Assembly (NCBI GenBank): GCA_003602285.1 | Contig: QZVU01000009.1 | Coordinates: forward strand, 87,609-151,608 | Direction: 5' to 3' | DNA from: Arthrobacter frigidicola | GTDB lineage: Bacteria; Actinomycetota; Actinomycetes; Actinomycetales; Micrococcaceae | Length of the DNA: 64,000 nucleotides | Shown here: piece after piece, positions 9,433 through 16,958 of the stretch | Layout: each line of letters starts with the position of its first letter | Numbering within the stretch: the stretch's first letter is position 1 | Notes under the pieces: generated by a model | The model's database searches: none | What the model was told of the DNA's origin: nothing | The model's input: the letters and a program-made list of their open reading frames with translations, nothing else | Position numbers and translations under genes: made by a program

Positions 9433-10430
9433 GTTGTTTTCCTGTCCTTGGGACCTCGTGTGATTTTTTCGACAGCCCTGAGCTTCGCCGACGCCGCCCT
9501 GGGGTTTTCCTGTATCTCCTGCTCCGTCGGAGCCTCGGTGCCCCGGGTGAGGAGTCGGAGATATGGCTTGTGCTCCTCGAGTTCAACGGGGAACCCGACC
9601 GGAGCCGAAGACTTGCTTCCGGCAGCGAAGGCGCTTTTCACGATCCGGTCCTCGAGGGAGTGGTAGGACAGCGCAACGATCCGGCCACCGACATTCAGGG
9701 CGTCGATCGCGGCCGGCACGGCCCGTTCGAGCACCGTCAGCTCTTCATTGACCTCGATTCGCAGCGCCTGGAAGGTGCGCTTCGCGGGGTGGCCGCCGGT
9801 GCGGGCGGCCGAGGCCGGCACGACCGAGCGGATGACTTCGACGAGCCGGCCCGTGGTCGTGATGGGAGCGGCAGCGCGCGCCTCGACGATGGCGGAGGAG
9901 ATCCGTCCGGCGAACTTCTCCTCGCCCCAGCTGCGGATGATCCGCAGGAGGTCCTCGCGGGAGTAGGTGTTGACGATTGTGGCGGCGGTGGCCCCGCGGC
10001 TGGTGTCCATCCGCATGTCGAGCGGCGCGTCGTAGGAGTAGGCGAATCCCCGCTCGCGTTCGTCGAGCTGCAGCGAGGAGACCCCGAGGTCGAAGAGGAC
10101 GGCGTCGACGCCGGGAATCCCGAGATCGGCAAGGGCCTCACCGATCTCGTCGTAGATTGCGTGGACGAGGTCGAGCCGGTCGTCGAACCGGCTGAGGCGG
10201 GCACCGGCGAGGCTCAGGGCCTGGGGGTCACGGTCGATGCCCACGAGGTGCGCCGTGGGGAAGGCCTCGAGCATGGTTTCGGAGTGCCCGCCCATCCCGA
10301 GGGTCGCATCGACGATGACGGGCCGGCGGCCTGCCTCGACGGCGGCCTCGACGGCGGGGGCCAGGAGGGTGACGGAGCGTTCGCGCAGAACCGGGATGTG
10401 CCGATCGCCGGTCGGGCGCTCATCGCTCAT
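9429..10430 (-). CDS. rsmH: 16S rRNA (cytosine1402-N4)-methyltransferase
   Basis: RsmH (MraW) methylates N4 of C1402 in 16S rRNA. 333 residues from the chosen start. The N-terminus [16 protein letters not shown], the SAM-binding [11 protein letters not shown] and the [11 protein letters not shown] motif are diagnostic. The frame is open for another 56 codons upstream, but ATG 10430 is preceded by a strong AGGAAGGAG ribosome site six bases away and begins with the conserved HIPVL region nine residues in, so the longer reading is rejected. It lies 285 bases downstream of mraZ, a wide gap for this operon, and overlaps ftsL by four bases. Confidence 0.95.
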   Translation of the reverse strand: MSDERPTGDRHIPVLRERSVTLLAPAVEAAVEAGRRPVIVDATLGMGGHSETMLEAFPTAHLVGIDRDPQALSLAGARLSRFDDRLDLVHAIYDEIGEALADLGIPGVDAVLFDLGVSSLQLDERERGFAYSYDAPLDMRMDTSRGATAATIVNTYSREDLLRIIRSWGEEKFAGRISSAIVEARAAAPITTTGRLVEVIRSVVPASAARTGGHPAKRTFQALRIEVNEELTVLERAVPAAIDALNVGGRIVALSYHSLEDRIVKSAFAAGSKSSAPVGFPVELEEHKPYLRLLTRGTEAPTEQEIQENPRAASAKLRAVEKITRGPKDRKTT

Positions 10431-10715
10431 GCACTGACTCCTTCCTGAGTGTGGCTGTCCACCCGCACCACCTAGGCGGTGTTGGTGCGGTCGGTTGGTA
10501 CGAATGGTCCACGCGTCGGGAGGTGTCCTTGAATCAGATCCCCATCCGGCCGGCCGTCCGTCCGCCTGGCTCCGGGGAAGTGAAGCCAGGTGAATCAAGG
10601 CGTCCGGCGGCTGGAGATCTCATCCAAGAAATTCACGCCGCAATGGTTTTGTGCAGTTGTTCCGGACCTGGCGGTCTGGTCTTTTCGGTGGTTCCGGCCG
10701 GGGAGCCGGTGCCGC

Positions 10716-11147
10716 CTAGAAGATTCCCGGCAGTCCCTCGTCATCCGTTTCGGAGAAAACTGTTTCCTTCTCCTCCAGATAGCTGTTCCAGGCTTCCGCG
10801 TCCCAGATCTCGGCCCGGCTTCCCGCGCCGATCACTGCGAGCTCTCGGTCCAATCCGGCATACGAGCGAAGCGCGGGCGGAATGGTTATCCGGCCCTGCT
10901 TATCCGGCACTTCATCTGAAGCTCCGGAGAGGAAAACCCGAATGTAATCCCGTGCCTGACGGGAAGAAATCGGAGCCGACCTCATTTGCTCGTGAACCTT
11001 TTCGAATCCGCTCTGGCTAAAAACGTAAATGCAACGTTCCTGCCCTCTGGTCAGCACCAAACCGGCCGAAAGTTCCTCCCGGAACTTCGCCGGCAGGATC
11101 AACCTGCCCTTCTCATCGAGACGGGGGGTATGGGTCCCGAGGAACAT
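10716..11147 (-). CDS. mraZ: Transcriptional regulator MraZ
   Basis: MraZ is a small ring-forming DNA-binding protein with two AbrB-like halves that controls its own dcw promoter. 143 residues, the normal length. The N-terminus [20 protein letters not shown] and the second-half motif [18 protein letters not shown] are both intact. The ATG at 11147 follows directly on a GGTGGGG run, an unusually close purine stretch. A cluster of GTGG boxes and a TATAAG element lie 53-118 bases upstream, consistent with autoregulation. First gene of the minus-strand dcw operon. Confidence 0.96.
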   Translation of the reverse strand: MFLGTHTPRLDEKGRLILPAKFREELSAGLVLTRGQERCIYVFSQSGFEKVHEQMRSAPISSRQARDYIRVFLSGASDEVPDKQGRITIPPALRSYAGLDRELAVIGAGSRAEIWDAEAWNSYLEEKETVFSETDDEGLPGIF

Positions 11148-11199
11148 CCCCCACCGCCTGTTCTGACTCGGGCGAAGGCCGGTTCGTTACCGATTCGCT

Positions 11200-11265
11200 C
11201 TTATATTCCCCACTTTACTCCACAACGCTCCACAGTCAATCCACCGACACCACCAGTCCCTCCAC
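11200..11265 (-). promoter_or_regulatory. mraZ promoter region with six phased GTGG boxes (candidate MraZ operator)
   Basis: On the minus strand, GTGG occurs six times, with left ends at + coordinates 11210, 11220, 11230, 11241, 11250 and 11262. The spacings of 10, 10, 11, 9 and 12 bases place all boxes on nearly the same face of the helix. Three of the six read GTGGAG. A TATAAG hexamer (11205-11200) follows and could be the -10 element, so the nearest boxes would fall in the -35 to spacer region. MraZ proteins are known to bind tandem G-rich repeats at about 10-base spacing in front of mraZ. Assignment to MraZ is inference. Confidence 0.7.
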
Positions 11266-11400
11266 TTTTATTTCGGGCACGCCGGAACCATTTTTGGTAC
11301 GCATGTGAAAGCGCCGCAGCACCCTGGCGGGGTGGGGCGGAAGGTCGGAAAGCCCCGGGGTGCGGGGTGGGGACGCACGCCGGCCGGGGCCTTAAATCAC

Positions 11401-11426
11401 GAAAGACCCGCAGGTGCGGGTCTTTC
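11401..11426 (-). terminator. Rho-independent-type terminator after the DUF3040 gene
   Basis: Perfect 12-base inverted repeat GAAAGACCCGCA / TGCGGGTCTTTC with a two-base centre. On the minus strand it is followed by GTGATTTAAG, so it terminates the gene ending at 11483 before the mraZ promoter begins. Confidence 0.75.
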
Positions 11427-11482
11427 GGAAAGTTCAGTTTGGGGCTGGTCCGCTCACCGGGGGCGGGCCGTCAAGGGCGGGC

Positions 11483-11860
11483 TCAGGGTTGATCCCGCTT
11501 CCGCTCCTCCCACTTATCTTCGAGGCTGCTCATAAAGCCGCTCCTGCCGGCGGAGGCAGGTTTGGAGGGAAGCCCCGCGGTGTGCCCTGTCTCGACGGTC
11601 TTGGCCTTCGTCGTCGCGAAGTAGACGCCGGCGCCCATGATGATGAAGCCGGCCACCCCCACCACGATGAGCTGGGATCCGATGCCCGCAAGCAGGACCA
11701 GGATTCCAGCGATAGTGACAAGCGAGCCGATGACGAGCCTTCGGGTCGACATCGACCGGCGTGTACTTGACGCCATCGAGTGTGCGAATTTCGGATCGTC
11801 GGCGTGAAGCTGCTGTTCGAGCTGATCGAGCAACCTCTGCTCGTGTTCCGAGAGTGCCAT
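11483..11860 (-). CDS. DUF3040 family small membrane protein
   Basis: 125 residues. The N-terminus MALSEHEQRLLDQLEQQLHADDPKFA is the DUF3040 signature. Two hydrophobic segments follow (about residues 40-61 and 64-85), then a polar tail. DUF3040 proteins are widespread in actinobacteria and of unknown function; they often sit close to mraZ. The start ATG 11860 lies five bases behind AAGGAGG; a GTG three bases further upstream is too close to that site. Single-gene unit between a terminator (11401-11426) and the dinB end. Confidence 0.85.
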   Translation of the reverse strand: MALSEHEQRLLDQLEQQLHADDPKFAHSMASSTRRSMSTRRLVIGSLVTIAGILVLLAGIGSQLIVVGVAGFIIMGAGVYFATTKAKTVETGHTAGLPSKPASAGRSGFMSSLEDKWEERKRDQP

Positions 11861-12043
11861 CACGGCCTCCTTGATGTAAGTGCCAACGTTCCTTCATCCA
11901 ACCAACGAGTCCGGCCCCGGGATGGTTCCCGGCTGGGCCCGCCGTTCCGGTCCGCGCCGCGCGGCCGGAGGGGCTGCGTGGCGCGGATGCCGGAGATCGA
12001 TTGACCTACACCAAGACTAGTTCTCACCACGGTAACTTGAAAG

Positions 12044-13291
12044 TCACAATGTAGCGTTACCGGGCGGATTTCCGCGCCGGGCCGTGCGGGGCGCCGGGGG
12101 GCCCAGCAGACCCGCCGGCCGCACCCCGGCGGCGCCGAATTTCCGGTTCACCGCATCGAGGGCAACCTCGGCCGTCCGCCAGTTGTCATCCTGTCTGTCG
12201 ATCGTCAGCTGGTGGGCCCCCGCTCCCCCGGATCCAAGCTGTTCGGCCCGCAGCCCGATCAGCCGCACGGCCAGGGGACGCTCGCCGAGCGCGGTCAGCA
12301 GGGCCGTCGCCGCGCCGTAGATCGCGTGGGCGCTGTCGACGGGCTCGGCCAGTTTTTTCGAGCGGGTCAGGGTTGAGAAGTCGGCATAGCGGAGCTTGAG
12401 GGAAACGCCCTGCGTCGACAGGCCCGCCGCGCGCAGCCGGGTGGCTGTGCGGTGGGCGAGCCGCAGGAGTTCCCGGTGCAGGACGGCGGTGTCGGTAACA
12501 TCCTGCGCGAAGGTCTCCTCCGCTCCGATGCTCTTCTCTGCGCGGGAGACGACGACCTTCCGCGGGTCCCTCCCCCAGGCCAGTTCGTGGACGTGCCGGC
12601 CGGAGGTGCCGAGGAGCTTGGTGAGCGCCGAGACCGGGGTTGAGGCGAGGTCCTCCACCGTCCGGATGCCCAGGCGGGCAAGGGTCTCCTGGGTCTTGGC
12701 GCCCACTCCCCACAGCACGGAGACCGGCTGGGCGTGGAGGAAGGCGACGGTGTCGCTGCCCGGCACCAGCAGGAGCCCGTCGGGCTTGGACTGGGTCGAG
12801 GCGATCTTCGCGACGAATTTGGTGGTGGCCGCCCCCACGCTCGCCGTGATGCCGAGGCTCCTGCTGATCTCCGCGCGGATTTGCTCCCCGATCTCCCGGG
12901 GATGGCCCAGCCGGCGGGTGGCTCCGGCGACGTCGAGGAAGGCCTCATCGACGCTGAGCTGTTCAACCAGCGGGGTGACCGATCGGAAGATCTCCATCAC
13001 CGCGGCCGACACCTCCGCATAGCGGTGGTGGTGGGGTTCGAGGATCACCGCTCCGGGGCAGCGCCGCATCGCCACGGCCATCGGCATGGCGGAGCGGACC
13101 CCGAACCGGCGGGCTTCGTAGGAGGCGGACAGGACGACCGAACGGCCCGACGGGCTGCCGACGATGACCGGCACGCCCCGGAGTTCGGGCCGGCTCATCA
13201 GTTCGACCGATACATAGAAGGCGTCCATGTCGATATGCAGGATGGTGCACTCCGCGCCGACCGGCAGCTGGTCCCGAGTCCCGTTCACCAC
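12044..13291 (-). CDS. dinB: DNA polymerase IV (Y-family translesion polymerase)
   Basis: Error-prone Y-family polymerase. Catalytic motifs are complete: ILHIDMDAFYVSVE carries the first metal-binding aspartate and the steric-gate tyrosine region, and SVDEAFLDV carries the second acidic pair. Little-finger domain residues follow, and the tail is basic and Pro/Gly-rich without a recognisable C-terminal beta-clamp peptide. About 415 residues from GTG 13291 (GTG 13288 is equally possible). The open frame continues to 13384, but that stretch is low-complexity Pro/Gly and would reach to 26 bases from the divergent prenyl synthase, leaving no promoter, so the internal start is preferred. Confidence 0.9.
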   Translation of the reverse strand: MVNGTRDQLPVGAECTILHIDMDAFYVSVELMSRPELRGVPVIVGSPSGRSVVLSASYEARRFGVRSAMPMAVAMRRCPGAVILEPHHHRYAEVSAAVMEIFRSVTPLVEQLSVDEAFLDVAGATRRLGHPREIGEQIRAEISRSLGITASVGAATTKFVAKIASTQSKPDGLLLVPGSDTVAFLHAQPVSVLWGVGAKTQETLARLGIRTVEDLASTPVSALTKLLGTSGRHVHELAWGRDPRKVVVSRAEKSIGAEETFAQDVTDTAVLHRELLRLAHRTATRLRAAGLSTQGVSLKLRYADFSTLTRSKKLAEPVDSAHAIYGAATALLTALGERPLAVRLIGLRAEQLGSGGAGAHQLTIDRQDDNWRTAEVALDAVNRKFGAAGVRPAGLLGPPAPRTARRGNPPGNATL

Positions 13292-13409
13292 GGAGCCATC
13301 GTATCCGAGGTCCCCGACACCGCAGGCCGGGCCCTGCCCGGCTGGGGGGCCCGGCCGAGGGGGTTTAGAGTTGGATCCGTTCACGCCTGCCTAGCCGTAC
13401 GGGGAATCC

Positions 13410-14534
13410 ATGCAGTCCGCCACCCGACCCGCCGACCCGGACAACCGCCTCACTGACTCGGTCCGCCGGGACCAGGGCGCCTTCCTCTCGTCCATGTCCG
13501 AGGAAACCGGTGCGTTCCTCGCAGCGCAGGAGCAAATCCTCGCGGACATCTCCCCCGAGTCTCTGTCACTGCTGTCCGCCATCCGCGGGCTGACATCCGG
13601 GGGGAAACGGATCCGCGCCCTGCTCTGCTTCTGGGGCTGGCGTGCCGCCGGCGGAACGGGCGACCTGCAGCCGGTGGCAAAGGCGGGAGCGGCGCTCGAG
13701 TTCTTCCAGGCCGCGGCCCTGATGCACGACGACGTCATCGACCGGTCGGAGACGCGCCGCGGGGCCCCCAGCATCCACCGGCAGTTCCGGCAGCAGCATC
13801 TGGACGCCGGATGGCACCTCGACGCCGACCGTTTCGGTACGTCGTCGGCGATCCTCGCCGGAGATCTGTGCCTTGCCTTCAGCGAAGAGCTGTTCACCGG
13901 GGCGTGCGTCGGGGCCGGGGCGTCCTCCGCGCGGGCCATCTTCAACCGGATGCGCACCGAGGTGATGGCCGGCCAGTACCTCGACCTCCTCGAGGAGGCC
14001 GTGGGGCCGGACCTGCCGCCGGCCACCGCGGCCGATCGTGCCCTCAACATCCTCAGGTACAAATCGGCGAAGTATTCGATCGAGCGCCCAGTGATGCTCG
14101 GCGGCGCGCTGGCCGGGGCGGACGCGGCCACGCTGGCGCGGTTCTCCGCCTTTGCGCTGCCGCTCGGCGAGGCCTTCCAGCTGCGCGACGATGTCCTCGG
14201 CGTCTTCGGCGACCCGGCGGTGACCGGGAAGCCTGCCGGAGACGACCTCCGGGAAGGCAAGCGGACCTACCTCATTGCCCGCGCGCTGGCCGGCAGCGGC
14301 CCGCATGACCAGGGCGTGCTCAACTCGCTGCTGGGCGATCCGGCGCTGGACGACGAAGGGGTCTCCCGGCTGCGCGAACTCATCACCGCCAGCGGCGCCC
14401 TGCGGGATACCGAGAAGCTGATTCAGGACCGTTCGGCCGAAGCCTTCGCCGCCCTAGGCGTCCTTGAGACCGATGAGGTGTCGGCGGCGGCCCTGGGACT
14501 CCTTGCGGAAGCGGCAGTGACCCGGACCTTCTGA
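13410..14534 (+). CDS. Polyprenyl diphosphate synthase (IdsA-type)
   Basis: Trans-prenyltransferase that condenses isopentenyl diphosphate with allylic diphosphates; product length cannot be read from the sequence. 374 residues. The substrate-binding GGKRIRALL stretch, the first aspartate-rich motif DDVID (107-111) followed by RSETRRG, and the second motif region FQLRDDVLGVFGD with downstream GKRTYL are all present. The location next to Rv2175c-, pknL- and aroG-like genes matches M. tuberculosis Rv2173 (idsA2). Its products may feed menaquinone or carotenoid synthesis. Divergent from dinB. Confidence 0.92.
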   Translation: MQSATRPADPDNRLTDSVRRDQGAFLSSMSEETGAFLAAQEQILADISPESLSLLSAIRGLTSGGKRIRALLCFWGWRAAGGTGDLQPVAKAGAALEFFQAAALMHDDVIDRSETRRGAPSIHRQFRQQHLDAGWHLDADRFGTSSAILAGDLCLAFSEELFTGACVGAGASSARAIFNRMRTEVMAGQYLDLLEEAVGPDLPPATAADRALNILRYKSAKYSIERPVMLGGALAGADAATLARFSAFALPLGEAFQLRDDVLGVFGDPAVTGKPAGDDLREGKRTYLIARALAGSGPHDQGVLNSLLGDPALDDEGVSRLRELITASGALRDTEKLIQDRSAEAFAALGVLETDEVSAAALGLLAEAAVTRTF

Positions 14535-14699
14535 CCGTCCGCCACCACCGGCCCGTTCGCCGGGCGGACACTGCAGGCGCACGGCGTATACGCCGGCCGG
14601 CGCCCGGAGGACGGCTGTCTACCCGGCGCCCGCAGGATGATTGTTACCCCGCGCCATCGACGAGGCGCTGGCGGCCGGGCGGTATCTACCAGCCGCTGC

Positions 14700-15053
14700 C
14701 TACCAGGCTGCGGCTTGGGCCCGGCGCCGAATCTCGGTCTTGCGGCCTTCGCGGAGGGCGTCGATGGGTCGGCCCGGCAGCGAGTCGTCCTCGGTGTAGA
14801 GCCAGCGGATGATTTCCTCATCCTCGAACCCGGAGTCCGAGAGGACCACGACGGTGCCCTTGAGGCTGTCGAGGACCGCCCCGTCGACAAGGAATTCCTC
14901 AGGGACGCTCCGGATCCTCCGGTCGGTGATCCTCAGGGCGACCAGTGCGCGCTCATCGAGCAGCGCATGGACCTTCGTGATGGGGACGCCAAGCAGTTCG
15001 GCGACCTCCGGGAGATTTCTCCAGTGGGGCACAAGTTCTTCGATTTCAGTCAC
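14700..15053 (-). CDS. Rv2175c-family winged-helix DNA-binding protein
   Basis: 117 residues: MTEIEELVPHWRNLPEVAEL followed by LLGVPITKVHALLDERALVA, a helix-turn-helix, and the C-terminal VVLSDSGFEDEEIIRWLYTEDDSLPGRPIDAL typical of the Rv2175c family. In M. tuberculosis this protein binds DNA and is a phosphorylation substrate of the neighbouring kinase PknL. Here the kinase homologue lies 1.9 kb away, separated by a LysM hydrolase. It is convergent with the prenyl synthase and divergent from the hydrolase, so it could act on the intervening 15054-15319 region. Targets are unknown. Confidence 0.87.
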   Translation of the reverse strand: MTEIEELVPHWRNLPEVAELLGVPITKVHALLDERALVALRITDRRIRSVPEEFLVDGAVLDSLKGTVVVLSDSGFEDEEIIRWLYTEDDSLPGRPIDALREGRKTEIRRRAQAAAW

Positions 15054-15175
15054 CTTCTAAGGGTGCCACGACCCGGCACACGCGCTCTACCCGCCACCTG
15101 CAGGGGAACCGACACGCCGTACGGGCTCCTGATGTGGAGTTCCCACCTGTTGTGATACGCCCGCCATCGTGTACA

Positions 15176-15207
15176 TTCACTACAGTCACACATGTAACTG
15201 GAGTCAC
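15176..15207 (+). promoter_or_regulatory. 9-bp-periodic GTCAC-type repeats (candidate MtrA box)
   Basis: TTCAC (15176), GTCAC (15185), GTAAC (15194) and GTCAC (15203) recur at exactly nine bases. The mycobacterial response regulator MtrA is described as binding 9-bp direct repeats of GTCACAgcg type, and MtrAB controls cell-wall hydrolases in actinobacteria. The array lies 113-144 bases before the LysM transglycosylase start, with AT-rich TTAACATTT just downstream (near 15222) as a possible -10 region. The assignment to MtrA is inference. Confidence 0.6.
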
Positions 15208-15319
15208 AAAAGACCCATTGCTTAACATTTGCACCTTGGCTTGCCGGGACAGGAGAACGATTGCTCCCGGCGGTCCGACGACCGTGCGGCTCCGGCCGCC
15301 CATAGATGAGGAACTGCCC

Positions 15320-16891
15320 ATGACTGCCCAGCCACCGTCTACACCCCTGAGCGGAGCCTCCCGGCGCGCCGCAGGCACCTCTTCCTCCCGGCGGCGGAAC
15401 CTGGCCGTTTCCACGGCCGCCATCCCGGCCGTCATCCTGTCCTCGGTGGCGCTGGCGGAATCAGCAGCGGCCCACCAGCCCTCCACCTCGGTGCGGCACC
15501 AGGTTCCCGCGGTGCAGGCCTCCCCTGCCCGCGCCCTCATTCCGGCCGCCGAGGTTGCCGCCCAGGTTCCCGCCCTGAAGGTTCCTGCCGTGACAACGCC
15601 GGCGGCTTACACGATCAAGGCCGGCGACACCATGGGTGCCATCGCCCGCAAGCACGGAATCGAGCTCGGCGCCCTGCTCAAGCTCAACCGGATGAGCTCC
15701 ACCACCGTGATCTACCCGGGGCAGAAGATCCGGCTGGTAGCCGGGTCGACCCCTGCGCCCGCCGCTCCTGCGGCGGTCCGCACCCAGACCACCGGCAGCT
15801 ACGTCGTCAAGCCCGGTGACACCCTCGGCGCCATCGCCGCCCGCCACGGCGTCAGTCTCGACAGCGTGCTCAAGGCCAATAACCTCTCGGTGACCTCGAT
15901 CATCTACCCGGGCCAGAAGATCGCCGTCGGCGGACCGGCGGCAGTCAAGCCATCGGCACCCGCTCCGGTCAAGCCCGCTCCCGCCGCCCCGGCCGCGCCG
16001 GCCGCCCCGGCTGGCAGCTACGTCGTCAAGCCCGGTGACACCCTCGGCGCCATCGCAGCCCGCCACGGCGTCAGCCTCGACAGCGTACTCAAGGCCAACA
16101 ACCTCTCTCTGAGCTCGGTCATCTACCCGGGCCAGAAACTGGTCCTCGGTGGAAAGCCGGCCGCCCCTGCGGCTCCGTCCACGCCCGCCGCACCGTCCGC
16201 ACCCACCGCGCCCGCCGCTCCGGCCGGAAGCTACACGATCAAGGCCGGAGACACCCTGGGTGCCATCGCAGCCCGCCACGGCGTCAGCCTTGCCGCGCTG
16301 CTCCAGGCGAACAACCTGCAGGCCTCGACGGTGATCTACCCCGGCAAGAAGCTCACGATTCCCACCGGCAACGGCGGCTCACCCACGACGCCGCCCCCGA
16401 CGAACCTCGTCCCCTCGACCTTCCTCGGGGTCACCTACCCCCAGGCCGTCGTCGCGGATGCGAACCGCAACAAGCAGATCCTCAACTCGCTGCCGGTCCC
16501 GGGCCCGGCCGAGATGCGCACGATCGTGGCGAATACCGCACGGTCGATGGGCGTCGATCCCAGCCTCGCGATGGCCTTCGCCTACCAGGAATCGGGCTTC
16601 AACCAGCGCGCGGTCTCCCCCGCCAACGCCATCGGCACCATGCAGGTCATCCCGATGTCCGGGCAGTGGGCCAGCGATCTGGTCGGACGCAAGCTCAACC
16701 TCCTCAACCCGCAGGACAACGTGACGGCCGGCGTGGCGATCATCCGCTCGCTGCTCGCCACGAGTTCCTCGCAGGACATCGCGATCGCGTCCTACTACCA
16801 GGGCGCGTATTCCGTGAAGACCCACGGCATGTTCAGCGACACCAAGAACTATGTCGCCTCCATCAAGGCCCACCAGAAGAACTTCCGGTAG
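15320..16891 (+). CDS. Secreted lytic transglycosylase with four LysM repeats
   Basis: Cell-wall hydrolase. 523 residues from ATG 15320, which has GAGGAA in front. A basic N-terminus and hydrophobic segment (about 30-50, AVSTAAIPAVILSSVALAES, cut after AAA) form a signal peptide. Four LysM peptidoglycan-binding repeats follow, at about 97-140, 161-204, 234-277 and 305-348, joined by Ala/Pro linkers. Repeats 2 and 3 are nearly identical at the DNA level. The C-terminal SLT domain (about 390-523) has the catalytic glutamate at about 424 in YQESGFNQRAVSPANAIGTM. The open frame further upstream crosses the promoter and is not used. Likely under MtrAB-type control. Confidence 0.92.
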   Translation: MTAQPPSTPLSGASRRAAGTSSSRRRNLAVSTAAIPAVILSSVALAESAAAHQPSTSVRHQVPAVQASPARALIPAAEVAAQVPALKVPAVTTPAAYTIKAGDTMGAIARKHGIELGALLKLNRMSSTTVIYPGQKIRLVAGSTPAPAAPAAVRTQTTGSYVVKPGDTLGAIAARHGVSLDSVLKANNLSVTSIIYPGQKIAVGGPAAVKPSAPAPVKPAPAAPAAPAAPAGSYVVKPGDTLGAIAARHGVSLDSVLKANNLSLSSVIYPGQKLVLGGKPAAPAAPSTPAAPSAPTAPAAPAGSYTIKAGDTLGAIAARHGVSLAALLQANNLQASTVIYPGKKLTIPTGNGGSPTTPPPTNLVPSTFLGVTYPQAVVADANRNKQILNSLPVPGPAEMRTIVANTARSMGVDPSLAMAFAYQESGFNQRAVSPANAIGTMQVIPMSGQWASDLVGRKLNLLNPQDNVTAGVAIIRSLLATSSSQDIAIASYYQGAYSVKTHGMFSDTKNYVASIKAHQKNFR

Positions 16892-16958
16892 GAACGGTGG
16901 AGGGCGGGGTCGGGTGTTGATCCTGCCCTCCACCGCAGCCAGGACTTAGTATCAATAG

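Noticed and set aside
10431-10715. Small RNA or peptide gene in the mraZ-rsmH gap
   Set aside because: The 285-base gap has no strong hairpin with a T-tract and no short open frame with a ribosome site; the rsmH frame extends into it but with the true start clearly at 10430.
15054-15319. c-di-AMP (ydaO-type) riboswitch in front of the LysM hydrolase
   Set aside because: Actinobacterial hydrolase genes often have one, but the conserved junction sequences of that riboswitch are not visible here; only a short CCGGGA...TCCCGG pairing is seen.
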